From contig JAMWET010001680.1 in NCBI GenBank assembly GCA_024036415.1, positions 372,001 to 436,000 of the forward strand: a DNA stretch of 64,000 bases. Direction: 5' to 3'. A model generated the notes under the pieces. The model did not search any database, had not been told where the DNA came from, and saw only the letters and a program-made list of their open reading frames with translations. The position numbers and the translations under genes are program-made. The number at the start of each line of letters is the position of its first letter. The first letter of the stretch is position 1. This DNA comes from Prochilodus magdalenae. Taxonomy: Eukaryota > Chordata > Actinopteri > Characiformes > Prochilodontidae. This document shows, one piece after another, positions 35,891 through 48,654 of the stretch.

Positions 35891-36989
35891 GACAGTTTAC
35901 AATTCTATGCAATATTGAATATTAAATCCTGTGAGCATAGCCATAAGAAACTGAACGCCGGAGTGAAACTCACTCACTGGTACCAGTGATTACTGTAAGT
36001 AGTCTATCACTGTATATATATTTTAAAAAGCATACGGTAATGATCTATTATTAATGATTTGAGAAACAGTGTCTTATGAGGCAGGAAAAGAAGTGTATAA
36101 GTAGTTTATGAAGCAAGAAAAGAAAAGTGTGAAAAAAGCAAGAATGACGAATGGGTAAACAGCATGCAGGTGAAGCTGTTTTTTCTTGTTGCTGGTGATC
36201 ATTGTTCAAAGACATTCTCAGAAGATTTCTCTTATGTTAAGTTAGAGCCTGTGTGGTAATGTAAGTAATTTATGCTGTGGGACAAAAAAAGCTAAACGTT
36301 ATCCACGGAGCCAGGTCTCAGTGCAGCACCATTAACACATCAAAAGCTTTTGGGGGAAAAAAAAAAACGTGTCATCACAATCACACCAATGAACTATGAG
36401 CTTCAGGAAGAGCGCTGAGATTCTCTATCCTTCTATGTGATGAGGGCGTCCTTACAGGAGCCAATCCTCAAAGCACAATACCTCATTTTCACACCCTGTA
36501 TTGCACACTCCTTTGTGGAAGCATTCTGTGATCACATCTTGATTAAAGCTACCATCCAACTCCTTTTATGAAGCACTGGAAAAGGATAGAAAGAACTTAA
36601 TTAAGGTTTGGCACAAGTTTCAATTAACACCATCTCTCTGCATCTCTGTATCAGCGAAGTTCTGAGAAAGAGGTAATATATTCCGTATGTGCTATTATTC
36701 TACCTTCATCTGTAATTACAAATAGCTTATTAAGGGATTTCATTCAGAATCAATGGAGAGCTCAATGCAGAGCTCTTAGAACTACAGTTTTGCAGATATT
36801 TTGGGGGGATTTTATGAGTTTCCTGGCCATATATCCCACAGTAATATTACCACAGGACATCTTTTATGGTTATAGCTTCAATAAAGCTAATTTCTGCTAG
36901 TGCGCTTAAAGGATTACTGTATTTTAGCTTGTTAGCACTAAGCTAACACTGGTACTTTAGCATTTTATGGCTGTTCTACAAAACCCAGA
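35891..36989. other. non-coding; possible conserved island 36.36-36.8 kb
   Basis: No gene. About 36360-36800 is complex sequence with words such as 'AACTTAATTAAGG' and 'TTTCAATTAACACC' and no open frame. It looks more constrained than the surrounding AT-rich DNA, but this is inference. Confidence 0.3.
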
Positions 36990-37965
36990 CATTTGAAGCT
37001 TGTAAATTACATTTCATATCATTTCCATTTTATTGATGCTTACATCAGCAACGAACACACTATGTATACTCAGTGACAACAAAGGAAATGCACTGAGAAG
37101 TGGTTGTTGGAATCGAATGAAACTTTGTATGTGTAAACTACAAGTGATTACGACCCTAGAATAAAAGGATACATTTGTTAGGGAATGCTGTACAATTAAA
37201 AATAGCCTCGAGTAGCCTGACAGGCTGCCTCTACGCCAGATATAAAATGATATACAGTTGGACATGAAGGCATACAGGTTCCATGTGGCATTCTGCGGTA
37301 CATTTAACCACTGGGCCTGTAGCTTCCTCTCACTCACAGGTGACCAGACTGGTCAAATAAGTGCTCAATTGGTGTGAATCTGGCAACAGGGCAGGTCAAG
37401 AATGTGTTGCAACCTGGTGAAGACATCCTTGGGAAACACTTGCCGTGTGAGAGTGAGCATTATCCTGCTGAAAAATCCCTATTGGAACCCTGCCATGAGA
37501 GAGAGAGAGAGATGTCCTGCACATATCGCTGAGCTATGTCCAGTATCACTACTAGGTATGACAGACTGTCATATGTGATGGCTCCCCAGCAGCTGTGGCA
37601 GGATTATAGCGCTTACCACAAAGCCTCTATACCCTAACTCATTGGATTCCAAACAGAACAAGGATTCGTCAATAAAGACAATATCGTTCCAGGCTGAATC
37701 TAGTTTCTTGTTAACGCAACCATTGCAAACATAGGAGACAGTGACGAGATATCAAGAGCAGGACATGTAATGGGTGCTGTGACACCAAATTTCCCTCTCC
37801 TAAGCGCCTGGATATGGCCCGGGCAGAGACAGGGGTGTGTAATAAGGGTGCCACCTGTGTCTGGATGGTGGTCAAGGAAACTGGGAGCTACTTGTACCTG
37901 TCAGCGGATCAAACGACCCTCTCTACTGGTGTCTGGAGCCTGTTCACTGTGTTTGCATGTCCTCA
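36990..37965 (-). pseudogene. Tc1-like transposase relic
   Basis: On the minus strand near 37655-37690 the text reads like 'DIVFIDESLFCLESNE', resembling the first Asp region of Tc1-type transposases. The plus-strand words 'GCATTATCCTGCTGAAAAA' and 'CAAGGATTCGTCAATAA' fit the antisense of such a gene. The section 37826-37940 recurs at 2640-2751. No terminal repeats were identified. A short GA run lies at 37497-37512. The family assignment is moderate and the boundaries are approximate. Confidence 0.5.
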
Positions 37966-38763
37966 TGTAACCAGACCACACCTGTAATCATTTACATATC
38001 CGTAACATGTGTAAAAATATACATTATTATTACCATTTGATATTTTAGTAATAGCCTACAGGCTGGCGCTGACATCTAGATGCTTGGGAACTTGTGAGGC
38101 ATGGCCTTGCTGATGGCCATGCCAGGAGAATCAAGCACCCTCCAGAAATGGGTCATTGTATGCTGTTAATGCCCTGTCTGTCACAGATGTGGTGTGTTTG
38201 AGTGGTGAAGTAGGATATGGATTTTTTTTTTCTTGGGGCTGGTCACCATGAGAGAGCAGTGTATGGCTGATGGTGACCTGATTTGTGAGTTTGGAGCTTT
38301 TTGTGTGCCATTCTACCATAGAAAGTAGTGCCATGTCCTTCTCACATTATATTACTACCGTAGTACTTTATCATCCAACTTCATGTGATGCTTTTATGGT
38401 GCGATTTATTATTTCTCCAATAAAACCAAGACCACTTAAAAGAAGCATAAGACTGTCTGTCTGGCTTCTGAAGACCTACCCAATGCGAAAGCTGACTTAC
38501 ACACTACAAAGAAAGAAATACCCTACTGTCCAATTTTCCACTCACCATTTTGTTTTTAACTAAAATCTAACAAAGAAATAAGAGTATTATTACACAACTT
38601 CCATAATTAAAATACTTTAATTACATTAAATTAAACTGAACATAAACTGTCTTTCTTTAAATGTATTTTTAAATATGCAGAATTCATAATAAACTATTCA
38701 ATAAACTATTAGCTGTAGTAGTACAGCCAGCAGTCTGTTTGTATTAGAAGCAGGAAGGCATAC
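37966..38763. other. non-coding spacer
   Basis: No gene. A T run lies at 38222-38231. The two short frames at 38131-38563 have no recognised domain. Confidence 0.4.
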
Positions 38764-39340
38764 TTAAAGGGGACTCTATTGTGCTGTACTGTTTTTTCCC
38801 TTCCTTTGTGTCGATGTAAATAGTTGGCAAAGTTCTCCAGTCCAAACTACACAGCAAAGGGACAAACCTTCTTCTACATAAATTCATAATTGCCTTCAAT
38901 GCCTCTTTAAAACTACAGCCATGAAGTCATCTTCTAACACAATCGATATTGCCCGCGTACACAGACAGCAAAACAGCAAAAACGTACCACTCTGCAACTT
39001 CTTGTAATGGTGCATGGGATGACCCCACTTGTTTTGCCCAACTTGCAGGACTTTTCAAGACACAAACTGATACCGCAGACCTAATGGCATTGTAAAAATC
39101 TCTAGAGGTGGTGTGGGGGTAGTAGGATGCCATTCTGGTGATTAACCAATCAGAACCAATCATTGGGTGAGGATTTAGAGGACAGTGGACTCAATGGGAG
39201 TAGGGGCTTAGACACAGGAGCTCTAACAGAGTGATTCAGACAGTGGGTGAATATATATGTAGGACAAAATAAGATGTTTTAGAACCGAAGCATGTAAATA
39301 TGTTGTAGTAGACCAATAAAGATAAAAATAAAGATATGAA
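38764..39340. mobile_element. MITE, possibly hAT-like
   Basis: Begins 'TACTTAAAGGGGAC', and its 3' portion (39205-39300) shares words with 45880-46000: 'AGGAGCT..AACAGAGTG.TTCA', 'GTAAAT' and 'TAGACC'. From memory this resembles a widespread short fish DNA-transposon derivative whose ends read near TAAAGGGGACC. The superfamily is not certain. No coding sequence is found. Confidence 0.45.
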
Positions 39341-40930
39341 CACTGATAATGAGTATGATTTTTTTTTTAATTTAACCTTTTGTTTAACCGGGTAAGCCAT
39401 TAATAACAATTTCTTATTTATAATTGCCTGATAAGCAGCAGAGCCACTCAAAAAAGACAGGAATGAAACAATGAACAGTGAAGAACCCAAAAACAAAAGT
39501 AACACCAAAAATTGGTCCTTAAATGCATGTTGGGCCTAAAAATAAATGGTTATTGGGAAAACAGACGCAAGTATCAATAATATTATTTTTTGTGATTGTA
39601 TGAGTGCAATTCCTAAAGTTAAAAACTCAGAGTTCAAATCTTGTGCAGCAGCAGACGGAAAGGACCAGGAGCCATGGGAGGGGAGTTTGTTTAAGGGGCT
39701 TTAAGTTGAATATTGAGGGAGGACCTGGTGTTTTATTTAGCAGATACCGGTTGTATTAGGGTCTGTAAGTAAGGTGGTGTTTGTCCTGTAAGTGTCTTAT
39801 AAATGAACACAAACCAGTGAATATTTGTTGATTGTGTAAAGAGGACCAATTAACCAGAAGGAGGATTAGTAGCAAAACAGATGGACAAAAAACTAGTCGC
39901 CTTGTGTGTTTAAGCTGGTAGTAACCTTAGGATCGTGCAAATGGAGTTGCATGAGCATGATTGGGTAATAAATACGTACCTCCATAGATTGAGCAGAGGT
40001 GGTACAGTGTCTCGTTCGATGTGTGGAAAATGAATGAAATGAATCATTTTTGCCAGTGACGACATCCACAAAATCTGGCCTAACTGTGCAATTTTTGGAT
40101 GTAAGAGTGACTGAACATTGATGTGGCCTACATCCAGAAACTTGTCCAGTACACATCAAATCATATCACAGCATAACCGGTGAGCTTAGAGCAAAATAGG
40201 TCTCCTTTAAAAGACCCATGAGGTTGTCTTAAACTTGTCTTGAACCACAGAGAAAACTTTTTTGAGTTTTCACACTTTAAAAAACTGCTAAAAACGACAC
40301 TTTTAAAATACGTTTCCATGGAAAAAACAGAAGCTATATTTCTGCATTTAAATATAGCGTAGCTAAAAAAACACATTTATCTTTGCAGATGCCAGAATAT
40401 CACAAGGTTTAAATTACCACACCTGACCATGTTAAAGTAGTTCCATCTGAGCACTCTGTTCCCCCTTTGCCATCACTGTTAAAGCACTGCACTATAAAGT
40501 ATACAGACATACAGATATGTTGACTACAAGTGCAGATGTAAGGCCAGATTTTGTATCATCATATTTTCTTGTCCACGGAATGGGTGTAAGTGTCCATCTC
40601 TTTGACAGGGACGGAATCTCATCTGTGGCGCGAGCGAGCCGTGACAGGCAGCGCTCCGACTGAGCGTGAGTGTGAGAGTGTGGGCAAATTCGACTCTGTA
40701 ATAAATGAAAAGAAGTGGTGGTGTGGAGGGAGGAGGGGATTGCGGCTTTCTGAATAAACAGGCATATACAGAAGTGCAAGAGACGCATCATTTCAGATGC
40801 ATTAAGCAAGACAGGATTCAATTTCCCCTGGTGCGTCCATGTGTGGTTTCTTCCTCTGTCACTTCCGCCAATCACCTTGCTGCCTGAGCTAAAAGAAGGT
40901 GCATACTTTTCTTTTTGTTCTATATGCACT
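39341..40930. other. non-coding; island 40.5-40.92 kb
   Basis: About 39640-39860 resembles a LINE-associated repeat. About 40490-40920 is complex, with CpG-containing words ('GGCGCGAGCGAGCCGTGAC') and a 163-codon minus-strand open frame (40492-40983) that I do not recognise and that runs into a Tc1 terminal repeat. I do not call it a gene. Confidence 0.3.
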
Positions 40931-41450
40931 GTACACAGACGAGTCACATTATTATGACCTCTTCCTACTTTCAATGGCAGCAATAAAGGAAGTCACATTT
41001 TCATGGCACACTCTGGGCCCACTCATCCATGTGGAAGGCACTCTCAACTGATTTCAGTATGAATCCAGCCTTGCAGATGATGTACATCCATACGTGCTGA
41101 TTGTCTTGCTTGGAACGGATGTGATCTTGAAAATGCGACATGCTGCATGGCTAGAAATGTCCGGTGTTGATTGGAAGAGCATGACCAAGACTATAATTTT
41201 CCAGGCCTGGACCAAATTGAGCATATGTGAGACCACCTCAATTGTCGTGTTCGCTCTATGAATCCTCCCCCATGCACCCTCCAGCAGCTGTGGGATGACT
41301 GCAGTTAGCGTGGCTCCAAATACTTGTGGCAGCTTACCAGGATATTATTGAGTCACTCCCAGCCTGTCTAGCTGTTGTCCGTGCTCCACATGGCTTTTAC
41401 TCTGTACATTAGACAAAATGGTCCTAATAATGTGACTCAGCATTTACACA
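40931..41450 (+). mobile_element. Tc1-like element, deleted, with TIRs
   Basis: Left terminal repeat 'GACGAGTCACATTATTATGA' (40938 onwards) matches the inverted right end 'TAATAATGTGACTCAGC' at 41424-41441, with about 20 of 22 positions identical. Inside, near 41196-41235, the broken frame gives 'PGLDQIEHM' and 'DHLNCRVRSM', the segment holding the last catalytic Glu. The end of the protein follows to about 41395. The N-terminal half is deleted. About 520 bp in all. Confidence 0.75.
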
Positions 41451-42639
41451 TTCTTACACTCAAGAAAGACATTATAATCTATCTCTACAGACTCCATCTG
41501 AAGACACTAATGCATTCTAGTGACTGGATGATCATACTGTATGCTGGCTGCTTTATTTGAAATTCCAACACTGTGTCCACCCTGCTGTTTTAGTTCAATA
41601 ATAAACAACATGCTATAAATATGGACATGACTGACCATTTATTCTAAAGTGAATCTTTCTAGTTAACATGTACTGTAATAAGGTGTTAGCTTACAGTGAA
41701 TATGACTTATTTAAATGTGGACTGTGCTAATTAAAAACAGCTTCTAGTCTGTACGAAGCCTGTTAGACTGCATCTCATTATTATGTCTTAGCAAAATGTG
41801 AGACGGTTGTCTTCATCTCAATAAATAATATCCAAATGATACAAATGTATGTATGTGTGTGCTCAGAAAATGCTTAAATTAGCCCAATAAGAGGCCAATT
41901 AATTGAGAGTGTCTAGCTTCATAAGCCTAATAAGAGCAGCATAGTGGACACATACAAATAATGCACCAACTAAAAGTGCTCTGGATAGTAATACTTTCTG
42001 CCTGGTTGTTAATATATGTACTTGTTATTGTTACTGATTAATCAACTGCTCAGCTAACAACTGATTATCCTGATCTCCTGCTTTGTTGGACTGTAAATGG
42101 AAAGTCACACCGGCTCTTTGTGGATAAGTTTGGACACCCCTGGATTAACTGAATAAAACAGGCTGTGGTTTAGTAATCAGGGGAATTTCCCTGCACTGTA
42201 CAGCAAGAAAACCTCCAAAAATTAAGCGGGGTATTCTTGAGGAAAACTGAATCAGGACATCTGGAACTTCATCTCCAAATCTCTGGAATATGTTGTGCTG
42301 TCGGGCTAACTGTTCGTTCTTGTGAGGTACTAGGATTGTTCATTTGAGGAGTTTAAGCTGCTAATGCAATCTTAATATCTTGAAATCTTGTTTCAAAAAG
42401 ACTTAATGTTCAAAGTACCAGCATTAGCACTTAGTTACAACTGGGGTTGCAGGTCCTTAAGCTCATGTTCCCTTTACAATTACAAGTGTTCTTTTTGATG
42501 AGCTCTAAGCTCCATTCATAATTTTATTAAAGCGCTTTAGAACATCAGTTTGATAGCACAGTGCTGCTGTTTCTCATTTTTACTGTTTTCCCTTTGAGTT
42601 TACACGATATGGCAGCACCAGCAGATGAATTCTCACAAT
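41451..42639. other. non-coding spacer
   Basis: No gene. 'AAGTTTGGACACCCCTGG' near 42128 could be a solitary transposon terminal repeat, but no partner is found. The rest is AT-rich. Confidence 0.35.
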
Positions 42640-42975
42640 ATACAAACTTACAAAGCTCACCCGACACCTGTGAATGAAACATACCTAATAGCACAATTAC
42701 CATCTGTGATTTGTTTTGCCATGAACTGGAAAAGTTTTTGGATATAGGTGACATCAGTGTTTAGCCACTTGTGTAGTTGGGATAGATTTGGTGGATACCT
42801 TCCCTGACTGTCACGCATCCCATTGACTCTACACAGGCTCTAACTCTGACAACTCTCTCACAAGTCCGAGAAGAATTTCCTGTAGACTGGGATTTAAGCC
42901 ACTGCTGGCAGACCCGTGACCATACACTCCCATACACCTGCAAAGTCAGCTGCTTTCTGAACACTACGCCCAAAT
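42640..42975. repeat. dispersed repeat, copy 1 of 2
   Basis: Aligns with 56735-57040 in the same orientation. Shared pieces include 'CTGTGATTTG', 'TTTTTGGATATAGGTGACATCA' (here diverged in the other copy to a 'TTTCTGGATATAGATCACATCA' form), 'AATTTCCTGTAGACT', 'CCACTGCTGGCAGAC' and 'CCCATACACCTG'. The class is unknown. The minus-strand open frames 42545-42754 and 42761-42973 are within or beside it and are not conserved in the other copy. Confidence 0.6.
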
Positions 42976-44159
42976 ACAGACGCTCTTTTTTCTGCCTTGG
43001 GCTCCTGACAACGAACTGCTGTCATCACTGGGGGTCAAACTGAATTTTAGATCAGTCCTGATTATGTCAGTCCTGTTTCTCACACCACATCAAAGATCAT
43101 GGAGGAAAGAAAGAAGACCACAAATACATAGAAAAGGTTATTAATGATCATGAAGTTGCATCAGGTCGTAAAAGTAAAAAAAAAATGCAAATATTTTATA
43201 AACATCAGTAGGCATACAATAAGTACAAAAGGTTATTAGACTGCTAAACAGTCAGTGCTGCCGGCTGCCATGAGACGACGGCACAGTGAAGCCACAGCAA
43301 AAAAAAACAACTGAAAGTACCACTCTCTAATAATAGCATAAGTAGATGGATTGTTGACGCTGAGAGTGACGCACAGACCACATTTTCTGACAGGACTTAG
43401 GAAAGTGTACATTTCACTCTGCCACTAGACAACCCAGATTGCAAGCATTTATCGGTCCACTTGCTTGATCATGACTAACAAGATAGCTGTCCTCTTCACA
43501 AGATCTTTCTAGTTTTTAACCTCCTCAGACTGATTCAAAATGACTTTTATTTTGGAAATATTCTTTAGGAAATTTAGGGCAAATATTCCAAACGCCTTGC
43601 AAAAGTATAACAAACATAAGAAAGATCAACTGGAAAACAAGGAAATTCAACGATCAAAAGTGACATTTTGTCAAGACTGCTTAACCACATTCTGCCAACG
43701 CTGAGGAAAACACTGGTTGACCACCAGCTTTGCCAGTAATGGGCCAATGGTGGTCTGCCATCCTCTAGCTATCAGGGAAGTCAACTGATGTAAGCACTTG
43801 AGAAATAAATCATTTACATAAGAGGATGGGTTTTGTTTTCTTGTGGGCCGTTATGCCATAGCAGGTGGGCTGTGTGGTTGAGAACCTCAAATTTAGATAG
43901 TTTGACAGTTTTGCCATTTAAGGTTGAAGTTGCCCCTTTGAAAAGCTGGCTGCAAAAGACAGACAGATAGAATATTAGAAGAACTGCATCTAATGGAATT
44001 GTCATATTCTAAATATCCCTCTTCCTGTGCCCCCCACAATATGCGCTTTGAAAACCCTGCCTCTCTTGCCTTACCTCAATACTCTATTATATATAGAATT
44101 ATCAAAATCAGAGAATAAATATCAATACAGTGCAAACCATCACTGACTGGCTGATTATT
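42976..44159. other. non-coding spacer
   Basis: No gene and no repeat that I recognise. An A run lies at 43178-43186. Confidence 0.4.
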
Positions 44160-44720
44160 CACAGCCTCATTTAACCTTTTTGCAGAAAGCCTGAAGGATC
44201 TGGGTCTGACTCTCGGGTGCGCTTACGAACAGCTGGCAGCAGTGTGCAGCCTCAGCACAGAGTGGAAGATTGCCTGCTTAGACTTCAATCGACCGACAAA
44301 ACTCTCCCATCTCCAGCGCGCACAACCTGTGCGTTGTGCCCGTGCGTGCAGCTAAGCTCTTTCATTTCAAACCATTTCTTGTGTCTAACCGTGTGCGTGT
44401 CACAACAAACAAAACAGCCGTGTTTTGGTACAAGAAGAGCCTCAGCGGTGCAGGTTTTTGTAGGAGCACCAAAAAAATACCTCAGCAGCAAGGACCTGAG
44501 CATTTGCAGCTTTTCCTTTGAGGCAGGAGAAAGGGGGAAAAAAAATCACTATGGCCTTCCAGCACTCTGTGCTTACAGAAAACAGCATCCCTGGGCAGGC
44601 GGCATCAAAAGAGACCCGCAAGGCACCCATCCCTGTAGCTGATTCAGGCTATATTTCAGAGCAATGCAGAGGATGCCTTTCAGATTCTTGTGAGTTTCAA
44701 TTTAGGCACTGGAGATAAGA
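44160..44720. other. complex stretch open in several frames
   Basis: This ~560 bp segment is GC-richer than its surroundings and has overlapping open frames on both strands, the largest being 141 codons (44217-44642, plus). The peptides are Ser/Thr/Cys-rich without a domain that I recognise, no splice or promoter signal stands out, and open frames on both strands usually reflect base composition. It could be a conserved non-coding element or an exon of a long non-coding RNA. Confidence 0.3.
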
Positions 44721-44931
44721 ACTGATCCCGTTTGCTGCCTTTTTATGATACAGATGTGCACTGCGTCATGTGGTTACAGAGTATTTCCTGGTTAATAAGA
44801 AGGGTTTGACTTTTGACCCAGGAGCAAACAGTATCGCAGTTTGCTTCCTGTGTGAGGTTGTTACCAAAGAGGGCACCAGACCACTGTTTGTCTTCTGATA
44901 CTGATATTGAAACCTATCAGTCTAATATTGT

Positions 44932-45488
44932 TGTTAGACACAAGACTTCAAGACCGACGTGTGCAGAATTAAAAACCAGGAATGGTTTATTACAAAACAG
45001 GCAATCATAGCAAGCACCAGTACACAGCGAAAACAATGGGTGAAGCTGAATCAGAGTCAGGGACAGGCGGAGGTCAGAACCAGGTAGAACAAGCAGCGCG
45101 GGCAAACAAGTTGAAAGGGGAAAACCGAAGGGGGAAACCAAAGAGAGAAAACAGAGGTACAAACCGTAGAGTTAGGACACGAGCAAAAGGGATAAGGCGA
45201 AAGAGTAGTCAAGGAACGAAGGGAGTCGGAAACCAGAGTAATACCATACGAAGAAAGAAACGCTCAGAATTGCTAACCAAGGTTTGGCAAAGCTTCGCAA
45301 AGTGTGAGTGTTTGAGAGAGGCTTAAATACAGGAAGTAATTGGATTCAGCTGAGGTTAAAACTCGGGCGATCTAGAGCGAATCACAGAGTCTGACTGGGG
45401 GCGCATAGACATGACGTCATCGAGCGTGGCCCTCTGGGAAGTGGAGTCCAGAAGAGCGGAGAAGCCGGGGAGAGGTGGAGGTGTGACA
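44932..45488 (-). mobile_element. solo LTR with 5 bp target duplication
   Basis: The element starts TGTTAGACAC and ends GTGTGACA, giving TG...CA, and is 557 bp long. Flanks 44927-44931 and 45489-45493 are both ATTGT, a target-site duplication. Minus-strand signals fit: a TATA-like 'TGTATTTAAGCC' near 45325 and 'GTAATAAACCATTCC' near 44980 as polyadenylation signal. No internal genes remain. It differs in sequence from the LTR at 23494. The plus-strand 114-codon frame is antisense to it. Confidence 0.8.
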
Positions 45489-46055
45489 ATTGTTAGGGTA
45501 AGTTATTGGCTAGGGGCAGATATTGACTTTCACGGTGGAACCACATTCGGGGCCAATCAACTCATTGGTGTTTATTAAGTGTGGGCTCAGCACGAAATGA
45601 GGCGGCTGAGGCAATGGAAGGAAACCGGTGTCTCTCTGCTTTTTCCCTTACCTTTACTGTGTAAAAGGTAAAAACTCTCTCCGACAGAAACAGCTTTTCT
45701 CAGCTGCCTTGTTGGAATTCCAGCCCTTTTTCTTGATGATGCTCTCGTAACACATTTTACTTCCTGCCTACTGGCAAGTTTTGCACTCTCTCACTATGCA
45801 CAGCAACTACTAGAGACCGGGAGGTGCTCTGTTGGTTGGCCTGTTAAAACATAATGAGTGAGGTGACCAATCTAAGGACACAGGCTCATCGAGAGGCGGG
45901 GTTTGATGACATAGGAGCTAACAGAGTGTTTCAAACAGACAGTAAATACAGGGATATGGTATGAGAAACATAAACTGAACCATGTATGTCTATTCTGATA
46001 GACCCCAAACATACAATTATGAACTTTGAAAATGTCCATAGTAGGTCATATTTAA
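45489..46055. repeat. MITE-like, shared with 38.76 kb
   Basis: 45880-46055 shares word order with 39205-39340 and ends in 'AAAATGTCCATAGTAGGTCA', a fish DNA-transposon-like end. The part 45489-45880 is more diverged. No coding sequence is found. Confidence 0.45.
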
Positions 46056-47390
46056 AGGTACACTTTGACACTTTTTCGGGCAACATGCAGAACAATACTG
46101 TATACCATCGTTAGAGCTTTAGACCCTTTTCCCAAGAGGAAGAATCTGAAAATTGTAAATGTGTTGAGAAAGCATTTAAAGAGAACGACATGCTTTCCAA
46201 GGATATACATGAATTATTTACTATGGTCATCAAATCTTCATCAGCATAGTGTTAATTTTGCATTGAGACCTAAATAATGAACCAGGCCTTGTTTTTAAGC
46301 CTGTGCATGTGATGCTACCATAAAAAGAAGTATCACTGTAAGGGGTCAGTCTGTGCCCCCGGCTGCCAGCAGAGGGTGACGGAAGCGAGACACTGAGACA
46401 CTGCTCTTTTCCCCTTCACCATTGAAGAAGGTGCAGTTCACACTTCATTGGTGGCACAATGGTAAGGCACGGGGTTGGGTTAGATTCCAGACAGGTGTGA
46501 CATCCTTTCAAATGTGCACAAAACACCCATTACAATAACATTACAATAAATAAAACATTGTTTTTATTTCTCTGGTTTAGTTTTAGACCTGTTCCCATTG
46601 GTCTTCCTCTCTGCACTTGGGTCGACTCCCTGGCCATCCCATGACAATGACGTGATGATTTTTCAGGCTTTACAGGGTAAACTGCACCAGCGGACGGATA
46701 CCATGTTTTAGCAAGCTTTAACTGACTCAGTAATGCTACTTCCATATTAACAACCACAAGGTGAACTTACTCAGCAGTTAAATTGCAGAGCTCACCAACG
46801 ACTATTGATTGTATTTCCAACATATGGCTTGTCATGTGATTCCTGCCATGCAGCCAAATGTCTACTGTCCTTAGTATGTACACAAACGGCTAACTGTATG
46901 TGTTTCCATGCTTGCGCAGAAAAAGATATTCAGCAATCATGATGAAGATATGTATCAGGAATTAATAAGCATGTACTAAGCAACTTCTTCAAACCCTGCT
47001 AGATTCTTCATTGCTTTAATTTTGTGTTTAATCTTTCTATGTCTAATGCCCTATGTTTTACTCTGTTACTTATACAGCTGATATGGCAACATAAATATTA
47101 TTCATTTTGTTTTATCTAATACACACCCACCCCACGCTATTTACTATTTTGCATTTTATTTCTATGGCAGAAAATGAATATTTTTCTCTGTCAATAGGTG
47201 GCAGTCGTACATCTCAAGCAACTCAAGAGTCTATGCTAAATATCTCCATTTAAACAAGAAATTAAAACAGTTTATTACTTTTACTAAATGCAGTAATCCA
47301 ATGCATATGCATACTTGATTCAGGGTGTTGTATATGCTGTTTGCATTGCAAATGCAATGTTCACGTTTGGTTTTGTACAGCTGTATATGC

Positions 47391-47396
<6 letters not shown>
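46056..47396. other. non-coding, AT-rich
   Basis: No gene. About 46340-46400 contains 'CCAGCAGAGGGTGAC', a word seen near many fish repeats (similar at 53289). Nothing else is recognised. Confidence 0.4.
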
Positions 47397-47473
<77 letters not shown>

Positions 47474-47487
47474 TTATATATATATAT
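47397..47487. repeat. (TA)n microsatellite
   Basis: TA repeats, uninterrupted from 47399 to 47460, with TTTA interruptions to 47487. Three overlapping open frames that translate as Tyr-Ile runs are artefacts of this repeat. Confidence 0.95.
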
Positions 47488-47489
47488 TG

Positions 47490-47760
47490 TTTACCATCGC
47501 TTTCCAAAAAAAAACAGGTATCTCAAAAATGACAACTTTACACGAGAGGCCAAAAACCTTATTTAATTTGAATGGAAGTCAATGGAACCAGACGTATTTC
47601 CAATCAGTTTTGGGCCATTTCTGTTGGTCCATTCTTCATGGAATTTCCACACAGTGTGAAGAGAAGTTCATGTGATCAAATGATGCATAAAAGTAAAAAT
47701 CAACAAAAAATGGAGATACATGTTTTTCTTTGGACAGCGACAATACATATGGGGTAATAA
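47490..47760. repeat. dispersed fish repeat
   Basis: Contains 'AATTTGAATGGAAGTCAATGG', 'CCAGACGTATTTCC', 'TTTTGGGCCATTTCTG' and 'GATCAAATGATGCATAAA' in order, which I associate with a frequent fish repeat. The class is unknown. It adjoins the (TA)n tract on one side and a (TAA)n tract on the other. Confidence 0.5.
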
Positions 47761-47772
47761 TAATAATAATAA
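47755..47772. repeat. (TAA)n microsatellite
   Basis: About six TAA units. Confidence 0.8.
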
Positions 47773-48654
47773 CCCAAAGACCCAGTTAATATACAACAGT
47801 TACGTCCCAGCAAGTTGGACTGAGCTACAGACAAAACACAGGCAACTGGGAAAAGGCAAATGTTCCAGAACACCGTGTTTATCATGTGTCTTAACACAAC
47901 ATTGTGCTTAATTAACACATTACGTCTTCAAATCATTAAAATACCACATTAACAAAAGCCTTCATACATTGCTCTTACATTTGTGGATTTAGAGTGCCTA
48001 CCAAACAACAAACTGTGAAATAAGACAACAATCATTTTTTATGGGCTGCCTGGATCGGAAAACATGAGATATACAAGTGGCTCAGATGTGAGGGCTCATT
48101 AGAATAATACCTCCTTTATCTGAGTCATCTCTGACCACGGCTTCAGGGAGACATTTGTGAAGGGGCTCTAGTTTTTCTCACAAGCTCCAGAGCCGCTAGC
48201 ATTATGTGAAATCTCAGAGTAACTGCTTTGTTGTTGGCTGAACCTGAGTGATGCTAATGTCCCAGTCGGCAAAAAAACTCTATGTCTGTGCTAACCACTT
48301 TGTGTCTGACAAGAAGTTAAAGTCAGCTGCTTATTTGGTAGCTTCTTGTTCATTTTACATTCCACCTCTCATTTCATCTTAAATGATGCAGCACTGACAT
48401 ACCTCGGGAAACCGTTGTAAGAAGGAACAATTTGTAAGACGGCTCAGCCTGTTAAGTTCATATTTCAAACAATAGGGGGCACCATATCACCAGAACCGCA
48501 CAATCCCTCCTTCCTCTTCAGTTCTTACCAGTCTAGAAGAAACAATAGGATGGCTGATTGTTTGCAAAGAGCATGTAGCAGTCTCTATAATGGTCGCTTC
48601 CCAAGAGCCTCAGTCATCATTGCATTTACTGTTTCTTTCATAGACTGTCCTTAA
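47773..48654. other. non-coding; possible conserved island 48.0-48.3 kb
   Basis: No gene. About 48040-48280 is complex, moderately GC-rich and without an open frame, with palindromic-looking words and no transposon similarity that I see. Conserved non-coding sequence is possible but unproven. Confidence 0.3.

Noticed and set aside
40492..40983. 163-codon minus-strand open frame
   Set aside because: No recognised domain, no start context or splice signal, and it overlaps the terminal repeat of a Tc1 relic.
44217..44642. 141-codon frame as a real gene
   Set aside because: Equally long open frames lie on both strands, with no domain, splice signal or supporting context.
47315..47675. Three overlapping plus-strand frames with Tyr-Ile runs
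   Set aside because: Translation of a (TA)n microsatellite.
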